Source: Rhea pennata
Taxonomy: Eukaryota > Chordata > Aves > Rheiformes > Rheidae
Direction of reading: 5' to 3'
Assembly: GCF_028389875.1 (NCBI RefSeq)
Contig: NC_084664.1
Coordinates: 38,450,323 to 38,514,322, forward strand
Length of the DNA: 64,000 nt
Shown here in pieces: positions 15,101-24,700 of this stretch. The translations under genes and the position numbers were made by a program. The notes beneath the pieces were generated by a model. It worked only from the letters and a program-made list of their open reading frames with translations, made no database searches and was not told the DNA's origin. Numbering within the stretch: the first letter of the stretch is position 1; every line of letters begins with the position of its first letter.

Positions 15101-15574
15101 TAATAGTAACAGAACACATTCTGTAAATATTTAGGAAAGTAAAAAACCCAGAAAGTAGAGAGCAATTGATCATAAAATGATTAGCATTGCTCTACAGACA
15201 AAAACTAATTAAAAAAAGACCCTCAGATATCGTATACTACTTTCTAAGCGTTTAACTTCAGCGTTACTCACTCAGCTACACAAAACGCAGAACCTAGATT
15301 AGCATACAAAAATGATTTATTTCACAGTGAGGTACATAAAGCTTCTAATTTTAGCAGACTAAGGCTAAGAGAGAATTGCCTGTGGGTTTAAGATTGTTTC
15401 ACATTTCTGAAATAGTCTCTTACTATTTTTTTTTCTGAAGAAAGGCACCTATGTCATTTAGCTGTCAAGTTTACCTCTGCACCCACTCCGTGCAGAAGCG
15501 AAGATGGATTATGTGAGAGTCAGTGAGCTACTGACCATCACGGACCCAGAGAACTAAAGCACACGCTTAGTGTA
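12164..15574. other. AT-rich intergenic DNA, no gene recognised
   Basis: No coding or RNA gene was recognised. This lies downstream (3' side) of TRIL. A longer TRIL 3' UTR could extend into it if the poly(A) signal at 15591-15596 is bypassed; other minus-strand AATAAA matches occur, for example near 15317. Confidence 0.5.
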
Positions 15575-15590
15575 CAAGTACCAAGCAGTA

Positions 15591-15596
15591 TTTATT
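15591..15596 (-). terminator. Candidate poly(A) signal AATAAA for TRIL
   Basis: A canonical AATAAA hexamer on the minus strand, about 610 bases past the TRIL stop codon. About 30 bases further downstream on the same strand is a GU-rich stretch (GTGTGCTTTAGTT, near 15558-15570), as expected for a cleavage and polyadenylation site. Cleavage would fall near 15570-15580. Confidence 0.6.
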
Positions 15597-16110
15597 CAAA
15601 AACAATTAAAAAATAGCCCATTTGTAAACATATTACAAAACCGTTAGTTTTTCCTAGTGGTGTCAGCAATATTTTCCTGTAAAACTAGCCAGCTGCATTA
15701 TTGCTTCCACGATGGTTTACACAGTAAGGCGTTGGGGCGCCTCGCGCGCCGTTCGCGTTTAAAAGGCACGTCGCCGTTCAAACCGTCCGGCACGAAACGG
15801 GCGTTTCCAGCCCCCCAGCTGACCCGCGCGCTGCACAGTCGCAGCGCGACCGCAGCGGTATCGGAAGAAGCCCCTTCACCCAAACGCTTCATCATGGAAG
15901 GGAACGGGCAACTCAAACCATCCCTGCGCGGGGCCATCCAGTTGATTGTAACTGTCCTTCTTGTCCGCCGCCCAAGAAAATACGCTGTAAAACGTGATAT
16001 TAAGCGTGTGGCGCTGAGGGGAGCGCACGGCGGCGCGGCCGCCCCTCACGGAGGCCGCGGCGCCGCGGCGCCAACGGTCGCCTCGCCGGAGACCCCGCCG
16101 TCCCCCCTCG

Positions 16111-16195
16111 GACTACAGCTCCCGGCAGGCCTTGCGGCACGGCGGCGCCCCGCGGCCGCCCGCCGCCCGCGCGCGGCCTGCCGGGAGCTGTAGTC
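16111..16195. promoter_or_regulatory. Inverted pair of ZNF143/STAF-like sites
   Basis: Two perfect 21-base inverted arms (16111-16131 and 16175-16195) are separated by 43 GC-rich bases. Each arm reads GACTACAGCTCCCGGCAGG followed by CC. This closely resembles the extended ZNF143/STAF motif (ACTACAnnTCCCAGnATGC, then nnTGCGGC). The left arm also continues into CTTGCGGC, which fits the distal half of that motif. ZNF143 sites usually lie close to transcription start sites, often bidirectional ones. Here the pair is 7 bases past the TRIL stop codon. The RNA could also fold into a stable hairpin. Binding is inferred from motif similarity only. Confidence 0.6.
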
Positions 16196-16202
16196 TCGCG
16201 CG

Positions 16203-18524
16203 TTAGTCGGCGAACCGCTGCAGCAGGTGGTCGTCGCCATGGCGGGCGCCGCCGCCGCTGTCCGCGAAGCGCTCGCAGGGGAACTCGATGAGGTCGGCCT
16301 CGCTGAGGGCGCAGGCGGCGCTGCGGGGCGGCCGGTGCGACTGGAAGCCCGAGAAATCGGCGGAGACGCCGGTGCCCATGGAGCGGAGCGGCCGGCGGGT
16401 GGAGTAGAGCTGCCGGACGTGGACGGGCGCCGCTTTCCGCCGCTGCCGCCCCAGCACCTTCTTGCGCACCAGGCGCGAGGCCCAGGCCGCCACGGCCACG
16501 AAAAGCAGCAGCGCGTTGACCGCCAGCAGCACCAGGGTGAGGAGCTGCTGGTCCGGCCCGCGGGGCCTGCCCGCTGCCGCCGCCGCGCCGCCCTCGGGCA
16601 GGGTGACCAGCCCCGCGCAGTGGTCCCGCGGTGCCACGGGGCACACGCGGCCGCCCAGGACACCCTCCACGCACACGAGGTAGGGGGTGTCCGGGCGGAG
16701 CTCCCGCAGCGTGGCGGCCGGCTCACCGCGCTCCGGCAGGTAGACAAAGCGCTGGAACTTGACGGCGGCGCCGAAGCGGTCGAAGAGGAGGCGGAAGCGC
16801 ACCGGACCCAGCAGCCGGGGGCTGCGGTGCGGCCGCACAGCCCAGCGCACCGTCACCGAGCTGGAGCTCACCGCCTCCACCGACAGGTTGCACAGGAACA
16901 GCTTGTTGAAGTCGCATGGGTCAGACACCAGCGGCGGGACCCCAGCGGACAGTGGCGAGCGGGCCTTGCCGGCCCGCCGCGGCCACGCCACGCTGGGCGG
17001 CGCTGGCTGGGAGCCCCCCGGGCGAGCAGGCATCGGCGGCGTGGGGCTGGACCCAGCAGCATGCCCCACTGCCGGCGCCGCCCCCTCAGGCACCCCAAGC
17101 AAGCGCGCCGTGGAGGCGGACGGTGGGGCCCGCGGCGGCCCACGGGGCAGGCCCGGGCCGCCGCTGCTGTTGCCACCTAGCCCCTCGGCAGCTGGCAGCA
17201 GCCAGTGCTGTTCCTCTGCTGGCGGTAGAGGGGATACAGAGGAGAGAGAGGTGCCATCGTGGCAGGTGCTGCCATCAGGCGGTGGCAGCAGTTGGGTGTC
17301 TTGCAGGTAGTCGAGGTACTTGCCGGTCAGGGCGGGCGGCAGGCGGCACTGCACGAAGACGGTGAGCAGGCGGCCCTGGGAGTGCCAGGCCCCCAGCCAC
17401 CGCTTGAGGCCACGCAGGCGGCAGTCGCAGCTCCAGGCATTGCCCTCCAGCTCCAGGCGGTAGAGAGCTGGGCTGGAGGCAAAGAGCTCGCCGGGGAGCG
17501 TGGCCAGCGCGTTGTCTCGTAGGCTGAGCTCCCGCAAGTGGGCAAGGTGGCCAAACGTGGTAGGGTGCAGGGTGGTCAGCGAGTTGCGACTCAAATCCAA
17601 CACCTCCAGGCTGCTCAGTGGCTCCAGCAGGGCAGTGGGCAGGTGGCTCAGCAGGTTCCCCTCCAGGCGCAGCTCCTTCAGCAAGCCCAGCCCCATGAAG
17701 GAATCCGGAGCCAGGTGAGACAGCCGGTTGCCACTGAGCGAGAGCTTCGCTAGGCCAGGCAGGTGCTGGAAGAGGCCTCCCGCCAGCTGCTGCAGGCTGT
17801 TGCTGGCCAGCAGCAGGGTGTGGAGGGAGCGTAGGGGCCCAAAGATATCCGGGTGGCGAAGGGAGCTCTGCTGGTTCCCAGAGAGGTCGAGAAAGCGCAG
17901 TTTAGCCAGGCCAGTGAAGGCGCCGCGGCTCAGCCAGCGGATGCGGTTGGACTCCAGGTGCAGGTAAAGTAAGTTGGGCAGCCCCGAGAAAGTAGAGTCA
18001 CCCAGCGAGCCCAACTCATTGCCATCCAGGCGCAGCTTGACCAGGCTGCCGAGGCCGGAGAAGGAGGCAGCGCTGAGGCGTCCGATCTCGTTGGCATTCA
18101 CGTAGAGGATGCGCAGCTTGGCCAAGGCGCTGAGGGTGCCGGGAGCCAGAGCCGGCAGCAGGTTGTTGCCCAGGTAGAGCTCCTCCAGCCGGCCCAGGCG
18201 CTCGAAAGCCTTGGGGTGCAGCGAGCGGATCCGGTTGTACTGCAGGTCCAAGCGCTGGAGCGCAGCCAGGCGGTGGAAGTCGAAGGCGGAGATGTTGGCG
18301 ATGAAGTTGCCCCCGAGGCTGTAGGTGAGGATGTCATGGGGCTCGGCCGCCTTGGGCACCGAGCGCAGGCCCCGGTTGGTGCAGAGGAGGTGCTGGTGCT
18401 GCTGGCAGTCGCATGGCTCGGGGCAGATGGGCTCTGCCGCGGGCAGCAGCAGGAGCAGGAGGGGGACCGAGCAGCAGAGCACCCGCGGCAGCCCCATCAG
18501 GCAGAGCCGGCGCGGCGTCCCCAT
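16203..18524 (-). CDS. TRIL: TLR4 interactor with leucine-rich repeats (TRIL)
   Basis: TRIL is a type I membrane protein known in mammals as an accessory component of TLR4 (and reportedly TLR3) signalling, with high expression in brain and glia. The single open exon encodes 773 residues; human TRIL has about 811. Visible parts: signal peptide about 1-31 with a Leu run at 22-27; cysteine-rich LRR N-cap about 34-48 (CPEPCDC); about twelve leucine-rich repeats from about 65 to 362 (for example LRRs with LxxLxLxxN at 112-121 and 187-194); LRR C-cap about 363-421 (WSCDCRL); a Pro/Ser/Gly-rich linker about 422-528; a fibronectin III-like domain about 530-640, starting at LVSDPCDFNK; a transmembrane helix about 660-681, followed by basic residues; and a cytoplasmic tail with STRRPLRSMGTGVSADFSGF and C-terminal LLQRFAD, both near-identical to mammalian TRIL as I recall it. 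Possible N-glycosylation sites lie at about 77, 452 and 546. The start ATG has G at -3 and +4; an in-frame Met at residue 10 is an alternative start. The linker is shorter and more divergent than the rest. No frameshift or internal stop is present. The stop codon is TAA. Confidence 0.96.
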   Translation of the reverse strand: MGTPRRLCLMGLPRVLCCSVPLLLLLLPAAEPICPEPCDCQQHQHLLCTNRGLRSVPKAAEPHDILTYSLGGNFIANISAFDFHRLAALQRLDLQYNRIRSLHPKAFERLGRLEELYLGNNLLPALAPGTLSALAKLRILYVNANEIGRLSAASFSGLGSLVKLRLDGNELGSLGDSTFSGLPNLLYLHLESNRIRWLSRGAFTGLAKLRFLDLSGNQQSSLRHPDIFGPLRSLHTLLLASNSLQQLAGGLFQHLPGLAKLSLSGNRLSHLAPDSFMGLGLLKELRLEGNLLSHLPTALLEPLSSLEVLDLSRNSLTTLHPTTFGHLAHLRELSLRDNALATLPGELFASSPALYRLELEGNAWSCDCRLRGLKRWLGAWHSQGRLLTVFVQCRLPPALTGKYLDYLQDTQLLPPPDGSTCHDGTSLSSVSPLPPAEEQHWLLPAAEGLGGNSSGGPGLPRGPPRAPPSASTARLLGVPEGAAPAVGHAAGSSPTPPMPARPGGSQPAPPSVAWPRRAGKARSPLSAGVPPLVSDPCDFNKLFLCNLSVEAVSSSSVTVRWAVRPHRSPRLLGPVRFRLLFDRFGAAVKFQRFVYLPERGEPAATLRELRPDTPYLVCVEGVLGGRVCPVAPRDHCAGLVTLPEGGAAAAAGRPRGPDQQLLTLVLLAVNALLLFVAVAAWASRLVRKKVLGRQRRKAAPVHVRQLYSTRRPLRSMGTGVSADFSGFQSHRPPRSAACALSEADLIEFPCERFADSGGGARHGDDHLLQRFAD

Positions 18525-19160
18525 GCCGGGACGAGCCGTGGGCTGCTTCCCCCGCCGGCTTTGTGCCTCTGCTGCATCCCACCGCTGCTCGGCGGCTGCT
18601 AGCGGGCGCCTCCGCCGCCGCTCCGCGGGACGAGCTCCGCGCCGCGCAGGCGGGCGCCGCGGCGGCTGCCGGTGGCCGTGCGCGGCACCATGGGCTCGGG
18701 CCGGGGGCGCCGAGCGGGCTCGCCGCCTCGCCGCCGCCCGCGCCCCGGCTCTCGCTGCTCCACCGCGGCGCCTGGGCTGTCGCCGGGCCGGAGCCGGGGC
18801 CGGTGCTGGGGCCGGTGCTGCGCGGGGGGCGGGCGGCGGCCGCGGCCCCGGCGAGGGGCGGGCGGAGGGGGCGGGCGGCTGCGGCGAGCTCCGCTGCTCG
18901 CCGAGAAAACTCGGCGGAAATTCGTACTTCCCACACTGTGCCCTGGGGGAGCGGAGGATCGGATGGAGAGAGGGAGAGGGAGGACGGCGCGGGGGGGGCG
19001 GGGGGGAGGAAGCCCGCGGCCGGTCCTGGCTCCGCTCGGCGCAGGCAGCGAGCAGGGGCGCGGAGCGGGAGAGCCGGAATTGGAACCGGCTGTTGCAGCC
19101 ACATGGGCTGCAGGGAGAGCAGCGGCGCGGGCCGGGGGCAGGGAGCGCGGGCCCGAGCCC
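18525..19160 (-). promoter_or_regulatory. TRIL 5' UTR / CpG-island promoter region
   Basis: Directly upstream of the TRIL start codon the sequence is extremely GC- and CpG-rich, with G/C-box-like runs (for example GGGGCGGG-type stretches near 18830-18870 and 18990-19010). This is typical of TATA-less vertebrate promoters. The transcription start cannot be fixed from sequence. Long open frames on both strands are composition artefacts. Confidence 0.6.
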
Positions 19161-19186
19161 CTCTCCTTTCCTTTTCGTTTTTCTCT

Positions 19187-19207
19187 CCCCCCCCCCCCCC
19201 CCCCCCC
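19187..19207. repeat. C21 homopolymer at the edge of the TRIL CpG island
   Basis: About 21 consecutive C on the plus strand (G21 on the TRIL sense strand), preceded by a pyrimidine-rich stretch. It marks the outer edge of the GC-rich block, about 660 bases upstream of the TRIL start codon. Confidence 0.9.
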
Positions 19208-19229
19208 AAGTTGTATTTAGAAGCCTGCC

Positions 19230-22200
19230 AAAGGCAATAGATACGGTTTACCACAGATTAGGGGGTTTGTTTTGTGTCAGACGATTGTCAGTCAAAGGGC
19301 AGAGCCACCTACAGTACAGCAGAGAGTGCATTTTCAGCCTTTCTCTGCATATCCTGCCCAGTAGGGTCCCGACAAAGCTGACAGAGTTTGAACACAGCAC
19401 CAGCTCCGTGCGGGGCTCTTCAGTGATGCAGATGCTCTTTAGAAATCATTCCTGTTGAAGAGAGTCTTCTGTCTTGGCAGCATATACACTCGGAGTGAAA
19501 GGATGGTGTTGGAGCGCATGCTGAAAAACAAAATAGTGACTTGTCTTTCTTACCTGCTGGTATTTTTTGTTTTCCTAAGATGTCACCAATGCGGTAAAGT
19601 AGGAGTTGAAGCAGAATGCATTTTAAGAAAAAGCAGATTGAAAATATGGCAAAACACAAGGGAAATGCAGAGGCTGCATTGAAGTAGGATCTTTCTGGTA
19701 CCAGACTTTTGTGTTCTCTCTCTTATTTTAAGCGTTTGAAGGCAGGAGGATATGAGCAGGCAGGAAGGTTATATAGTGCTGTCAAGAATGATGAGAGAAA
19801 GAAGATAATGCCCAGCGCATCATGTTGCAAATTTAATAATAAATACTTTGGAAACAGCATCATCACATGAATTTATATCCAACTGAATACACTTCTGGAC
19901 CAAAGCAGTACACAAACCACACTGCTTTCTCTCACCAGAAGACAGACTTTAGATAGCTTTCATGAAAGCTTTGTTTGTTTTTAATGGCTGTGTCAACATT
20001 AGCAAGTAGTATGGTACAGCAGCAGCAGATTGGTGGAGCAAAAACAGCTTGTGCTGAGGCCCTGTTGCCCACATTTATGGAGAGGCGTTACTTTGGGCTA
20101 GCTCTAATCTGGTCCTGTGGCATTTAATGCATAGAGAATATGAATTGTCCTACAACACTGCTCTGCAGTATGAACAAAAGTGCTCTAGTGGAAATGTTCA
20201 TAGATTTACTTCAAAAGCACGCTATCTGTCTGAAGAAACCATGTGGAGAAGGCAAAAGGCTTCACTCAGTCAAGGGAGCATCAATATGAGCACATTGATT
20301 CTTAGCTCTTGTAGTTAGCTGAGGCTGGGCCTTATGAAAGAGAGTCTTTTGGGAGTGCTAACTGCATAGTGCTGCTGAGGGAAGTCATGTGGGGCACAAC
20401 AGTGATATTTCAGACAATCGGGATGAATTTTGCAAATATCTTCTAAAATCAGGGCAGCAACTCTCAACTATAATGTGCTCATTGGGAAAACCCAATGTGA
20501 ACAGTAATGTGCTGCAATATGGTTATGACAAAGCCAGATGGTTAGAATCAAGAAATTTGAAACTAGAGATATTTTTTAATAATAGTCACTCTTGACAGAC
20601 TGAAGAGTAAATGAAGGATTAGGTAGATTAAATTTCTACCCCAAAATCTGTTTGTAGGGGAAGGTGCCACAGTATGTTGCATCAAAAATTAAAAATTTCA
20701 AAGCAAAAATGTCAGAAATCTGAGTTGTCAGATTCCAAAACTTGTCAACTTTTGAAGACCTGCACTTGTCATGCAAACCTGTCATCAAGCAAACATGTTC
20801 TTCGATTGATTTGATTTAGAATTGTGTAATAAATTGTAGGTGCATCATTTTCTAAGGATAGACAGAAGTTTTTCTGCGTATTGAAGTAGAACGTTTCTGT
20901 TCTGATTATTTCCAAGTACTTCATTTTGAACAATGTATGCATGATTAGCAAGGTATTTTTTCCTGAAATAGATCGCAGAAGAATGCCATTCATTCATGAT
21001 TCCAGTGTCCGTCGATTAGAGACCAGACCTTTTAGCTCAGTCTCTTCCTTATTGAATGTGTTTTCACTTGGCATCTTTTTTTCAGTAACTATCACATCAC
21101 CTATAATATTCCGGAAAAAAGTAGAGGGATTTTTTTTCCCTTACAAAGACTATGGGTTTCTTTCCTCATTGTCAAAGCCACTGTATTGTAAGGGAGGACA
21201 TCCTAGCTCTCAAGGATTCTGAGTAAAGCCAGACCAACTAGTGACTTTTTCTGCAACAAATTTGATTCACTATGGTGTCAAAGTCAAATTATGTCTTTAT
21301 ATATGTATAGCTTTCAGTTTATGCTTTCTGACATTTATCCAGCACTGTTGTATTCACTGGGTTTGGGGAAACATAAGTAACAGGAATTTAATAGAAAATT
21401 TTACTAGTGATTCTTAAGAGAATTTATCACAGAATTCATCATTTCTAACATTGAAAATATTTTATACTAGAAGCAAAATAAACATAAATACATAGATTTT
21501 GGAGGATTTTTTTAAATTCAAGTAAGAAGTTGTTATTCAAAATGCATTAGGAGCACATCTGTTCGTATAAAAGATGCCACATTTGTTTTCCTACTTTGTC
21601 ATAGGAACTTTCCAACTGCAGCAATTCTTGTTTCCTTATGCAAGTGCATCAATAAAATTTTTTATGTATGATTGAGAATATAGGCTTTTTTATTTTAAAC
21701 TAAAAAAGCATTAATCTGACTCTAGAAACCCTGGGGGACAGAGAAGTTGTAAAGGAGCATATTTTTAAAGGTGTTAAAGGTTACCTTAAAATGGAACTTC
21801 ATAATTAAGATTTGATATATGAGGACTTTTGAAGGCCAAGAACAAACACTGAAACAGAAATACTGTCTTTCTACTGATACTTATCTATTCCTGGCTTGAT
21901 TATGAGAAAACTGACCTTAAATTGGTTTCTGTTTCATGGCTAAATAGTATCCATATGTTTGTTTTCCCTAAGACCAAATGTCTTTTATGTTTTTTTTTTC
22001 TCTTGTGAGGCGGAAGTTGAAAGAACCTATCTAGGTATTGATCAGAGAGTTGGTGGTTAGAAGTGGTCAAATATATTTGTAAATAGAATACAAAATAGAG
22101 TAAGAAGGGGGACATGCTCAGTATAGGCTATTCCAACATTCATTAGGACTGTGGTCATATCCCTGTGACAAACTTCTCGTGGACAAGGAAAATTTACTCT

Positions 22201-24074
22201 TGCTTGAGTAAACTTGCTTGAGTACTGGAAAGGACAGTACTTGATGCTGCAGTAGTAAATTTGAGGGCTGATATCTGATAACCTCATATATTTACCAAGA
22301 ACTGGAACTTTGTTTCTCAAAAGAGAAGATTTTCTATTGGTCTGTATATCTTTCCTTTTTTCTAGCTGATAAAGTATCACCATTGCATATGAAGCTGTAG
22401 GAATTTACACTTTTGTAGGTGTCTTTGCTTTTCAACAGATAAAAAATATATTGCACTGCTTCAAAATATTAGAATATCTGACAAAACAGTTTATACTCTG
22501 TCAATGTCTTTGTTAGCTGTTCCTGCAGCTCATGGATTAAACCGTCTTTTAAATGGTTGCTGTTTTTGCTGCTATTGTGTATGTCAGTGCCAGTAATGCA
22601 AATACCATAATGTAGGAGAATGAGAATTCTAGTGCCAAATGTCCTTAAATATTTTTTCCTTTAAAATTGCACAAACAGTTCATCTGTGCTAATTTATGTT
22701 GGTTGCAGTTATTTTAGTAATTAATGTTTTAAATAAAGCTTTTTCCTGATGTGATGGTTTGCATCTGTTTCTAATGGACATCTCCCTTGAGAGGTGCAGT
22801 TCCTCTTCAGAAATAAAGCATGGATGCCAGATCACCAGTTAATATTATGTGCCTGTTCTGCTCCATGGAAACAAGGCTACTAGATGTTTAATAGATATCT
22901 AGGCCCAGTATCCTTAGGGGTCTTTGGGCAATAAGGCTCTGCTGACTGTAAATATCTTTAAATCTTTTCAGAATTAAACATCTGAGTGAAGGATGTGTAT
23001 TGTCGGTGACACTGATCAAGAGTTGCTTTTACCATCATGTTTTCTTCAGACCATTAAAACCCGCTGAATTCTCATGAAGTATAGGTTGTTCTTCTTCGGC
23101 TTCCTCTGAGCAGGTGATTCCAACATTTAGTGTAGATTAAGGCAAATGACTCTCTTATGTGTTAGTACTGCCCAAGCAATTTCAAATCTGATTTGGGGAG
23201 TTCCCTGTGTGAACCGTTTAAAACAACCTTTATCTTTATCCACTAGTAACATAATATATTCATGTGTTCTATTGGTAGGTAAAAATAAGCTAGCTCACTC
23301 TATACAAAGCTAGCTCAGTCTATAAGATTAAATTCAATACAAGTCAAGGAATGGATGTTGTTTCTAATATTAGTACTTCATAAAAATAAAAGGGGAAGTT
23401 ATGTATCTGAATTCTCATATGCAGTGATCTCTGCCAGTATGAATCACTTTTAAACTAGCTTTCATCAGTTAGATTGGTTGAATCATGCTTGTAAAGGTCT
23501 AACCAATTATTTAGCAAATATATTTTGTATTTTCCAACACTTATTTCCTGAGGGAGAGACTCTTTAGCATAAGTACGTACTTTATTTGTAGTTCAACATC
23601 TGTGACGGTAAGAGAGGAAAGAACCTGACTCATGTCAGGAGGAGTGGTGTAATTTATGTGAAACAAATGCTTATGTAGTTTATGCAGGGACAATTAGCTG
23701 TTGCAGTGTCTGCAATTCTTTTGCATGATTATCTGTTAACATATTGAATCTTTGCAGTATTGTTAGAATAGTTTTTCCATAACTGGGTAAAAATCAGGCA
23801 AGTGTTCCTGCAAACATTTTCCCCTTCTCTTTCTCCATAGAAGGATACATGTAGTAATGGCAATCTATTTTATAAAGAATAATACTCTCTTGCCATCTTT
23901 TTTTAGTGCTATAGACGCTCTCTTCTTTTTCTTATCATCTGAGAGCATAAAAACCCTAAAACAAAACATTGTATGGACCAGGACTTCTGTAACTGATTTG
24001 TAAAACATGTTCTGATATATATGCAGAAAAACAGAAAAGGTTCACCATTTGCTATAGTCAGGTAATACCTACGT
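19230..24074. other. AT-rich intergenic DNA, no gene recognised
   Basis: This region lies upstream of TRIL. Open frames are short and unrecognisable. A short imperfect tandem duplication (about 20 bases, AAGCTAGCTCA-type) lies at about 23287-23325, and another (TTGCTTGAGTA) at about 22200-22223. No RNA gene or intact transposon was seen. Confidence 0.55.
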
Positions 24075-24200
24075 CATAGAATCATTTACGGTAGAAGAGC
24101 TTTCCCGATGTCATTTAGTCCAGTTTCCCAACTAGATCTGGTTGCTCAGGGCTTTCTCAAGTCTCTAAGGATGGAGTGTCTCTGGGCAGCTGTTTAGACC
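24075..24200 (-). mobile_element. Old, diverged CR1 LINE 3' fragment
   Basis: The plus strand begins CATAGAATCATTTACGGTAG and continues with diverged versions of the CR1 3' region (a 'GATGTCATTTAGTCCAG' segment, then 'GGATGGAGTGTCTCTGGGCAGC'). This is the reverse complement of a CR1 3' end. It is clearly older than the copies at 33.5 and 36.5 kb. The inner boundary is uncertain. Confidence 0.6.
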
Positions 24201-24419
24201 ATGTTTAGGATGGAAAAAAAAATCTGTATATCTAATCAGAATTTCCCATGTTGTCCTGGTTTTGGTTCCAGCTTTCGCTTTCCTGGCTGTATCCCAGCAT
24301 GCTCAGGCAATGTCTCTCTTTCTCCAGGTAGCCGGTTCCTGCATTTACCATCTGTGGTTTTCTGCCATACTTGCTCTGCGTACATTGTTCTGCATGTCAG
24401 AAAGGACCATTAATGTTCT

Positions 24420-24700
24420 GTCGGGAGATTCTCCTTGAAAATCAGCCAGTGCTTCTGGGTCACTTTGTGCTCCAGAGCAGTATCCCGTGGGATTTGGCTA
24501 AGCAGATCCCTGAACAAGCCAAAATCTGCTTTTTTGAAGTCTAGAATTGTAATTTTGTAATTTGTCTTGCTCATTTGACTCAGGACTTTAAAGTCCGCAG
24601 TGTCATGACTGTTACAGCTAAGATTCCCTCAACTTTCACATTTCCAACCAGCTTTGGCTTGTTTCTGGAAGCAGATCCAGCAGACCGCTTCCCCTACATG
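24420..24700. repeat. Degraded interspersed repeat, family uncertain
   Basis: The segments 'CAGTGCTTCTGGGTCACTTTG', 'AAATCTGCTTTTTTGAAGTC' and 'TGTCATGACTGTTACAGCTAAG' resemble a repeat found many times in bird genomes, as I remember it (a text of the kind '...TCTGCTCTCCTGAAGTCCAG...' followed by '...TCACTGCAGCCAAGG...'). It may belong to the same old CR1-type insertion as the piece at 24075. The identification is from memory and the copy is diverged. Confidence 0.35.

Larger units (their letters stand above)
15575..16202 (-). other. TRIL: Probable 3' UTR of TRIL
   Basis: This interval runs from the TRIL stop codon to just past the first good poly(A) signal on the minus strand. Its TRIL-proximal half (about 15730-16200) is as GC- and CpG-rich as the coding exon, then composition drops sharply to AT-rich. 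It contains the ZNF143-like inverted repeat at 16111-16195. A plus-strand open frame of 178 codons (15657-16193) and a minus-strand frame of 79 codons (15698-15937) lie in it. Neither resembles a known protein, and both are best explained by GC-rich composition. The end is inferred from sequence signals only. Confidence 0.55.
15725..19160. promoter_or_regulatory. CpG-rich island spanning the TRIL gene
   Basis: GC and CpG content rise sharply near 15725 and fall near 19160, while both flanks are AT-rich. The island covers the proximal 3' UTR, the whole coding exon and about 600 bases upstream of the start codon. High GC opens long shadow frames on both strands (for example plus 16227-17180 and minus 18334-19254), which should not be read as genes. 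Bounds were judged by eye, not by calculation. Confidence 0.8.

Noticed and set aside
15657-16193. Plus-strand 178-codon frame in the TRIL 3' UTR
   Set aside because: It has no recognisable domain, and its C-terminal half is Ala/Arg/Gly/Pro-rich from CpG-rich DNA. It ends inside the inverted repeat and is better explained by composition.
16227-17180. Plus-strand open frame of 317 codons antisense to TRIL
   Set aside because: It lies wholly within the TRIL coding exon on the opposite strand. Its composition (Ala, Arg, Gly, Pro-rich) is what GC-rich DNA gives by chance, and it resembles no known protein.
18325-19458. Long plus- and minus-strand frames (up to 377 codons) across the TRIL promoter region
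   Set aside because: They are low-complexity Ala/Arg/Gly/Pro translations of a CpG island, overlapping in several frames. One includes translated homopolymer. No domain is seen.
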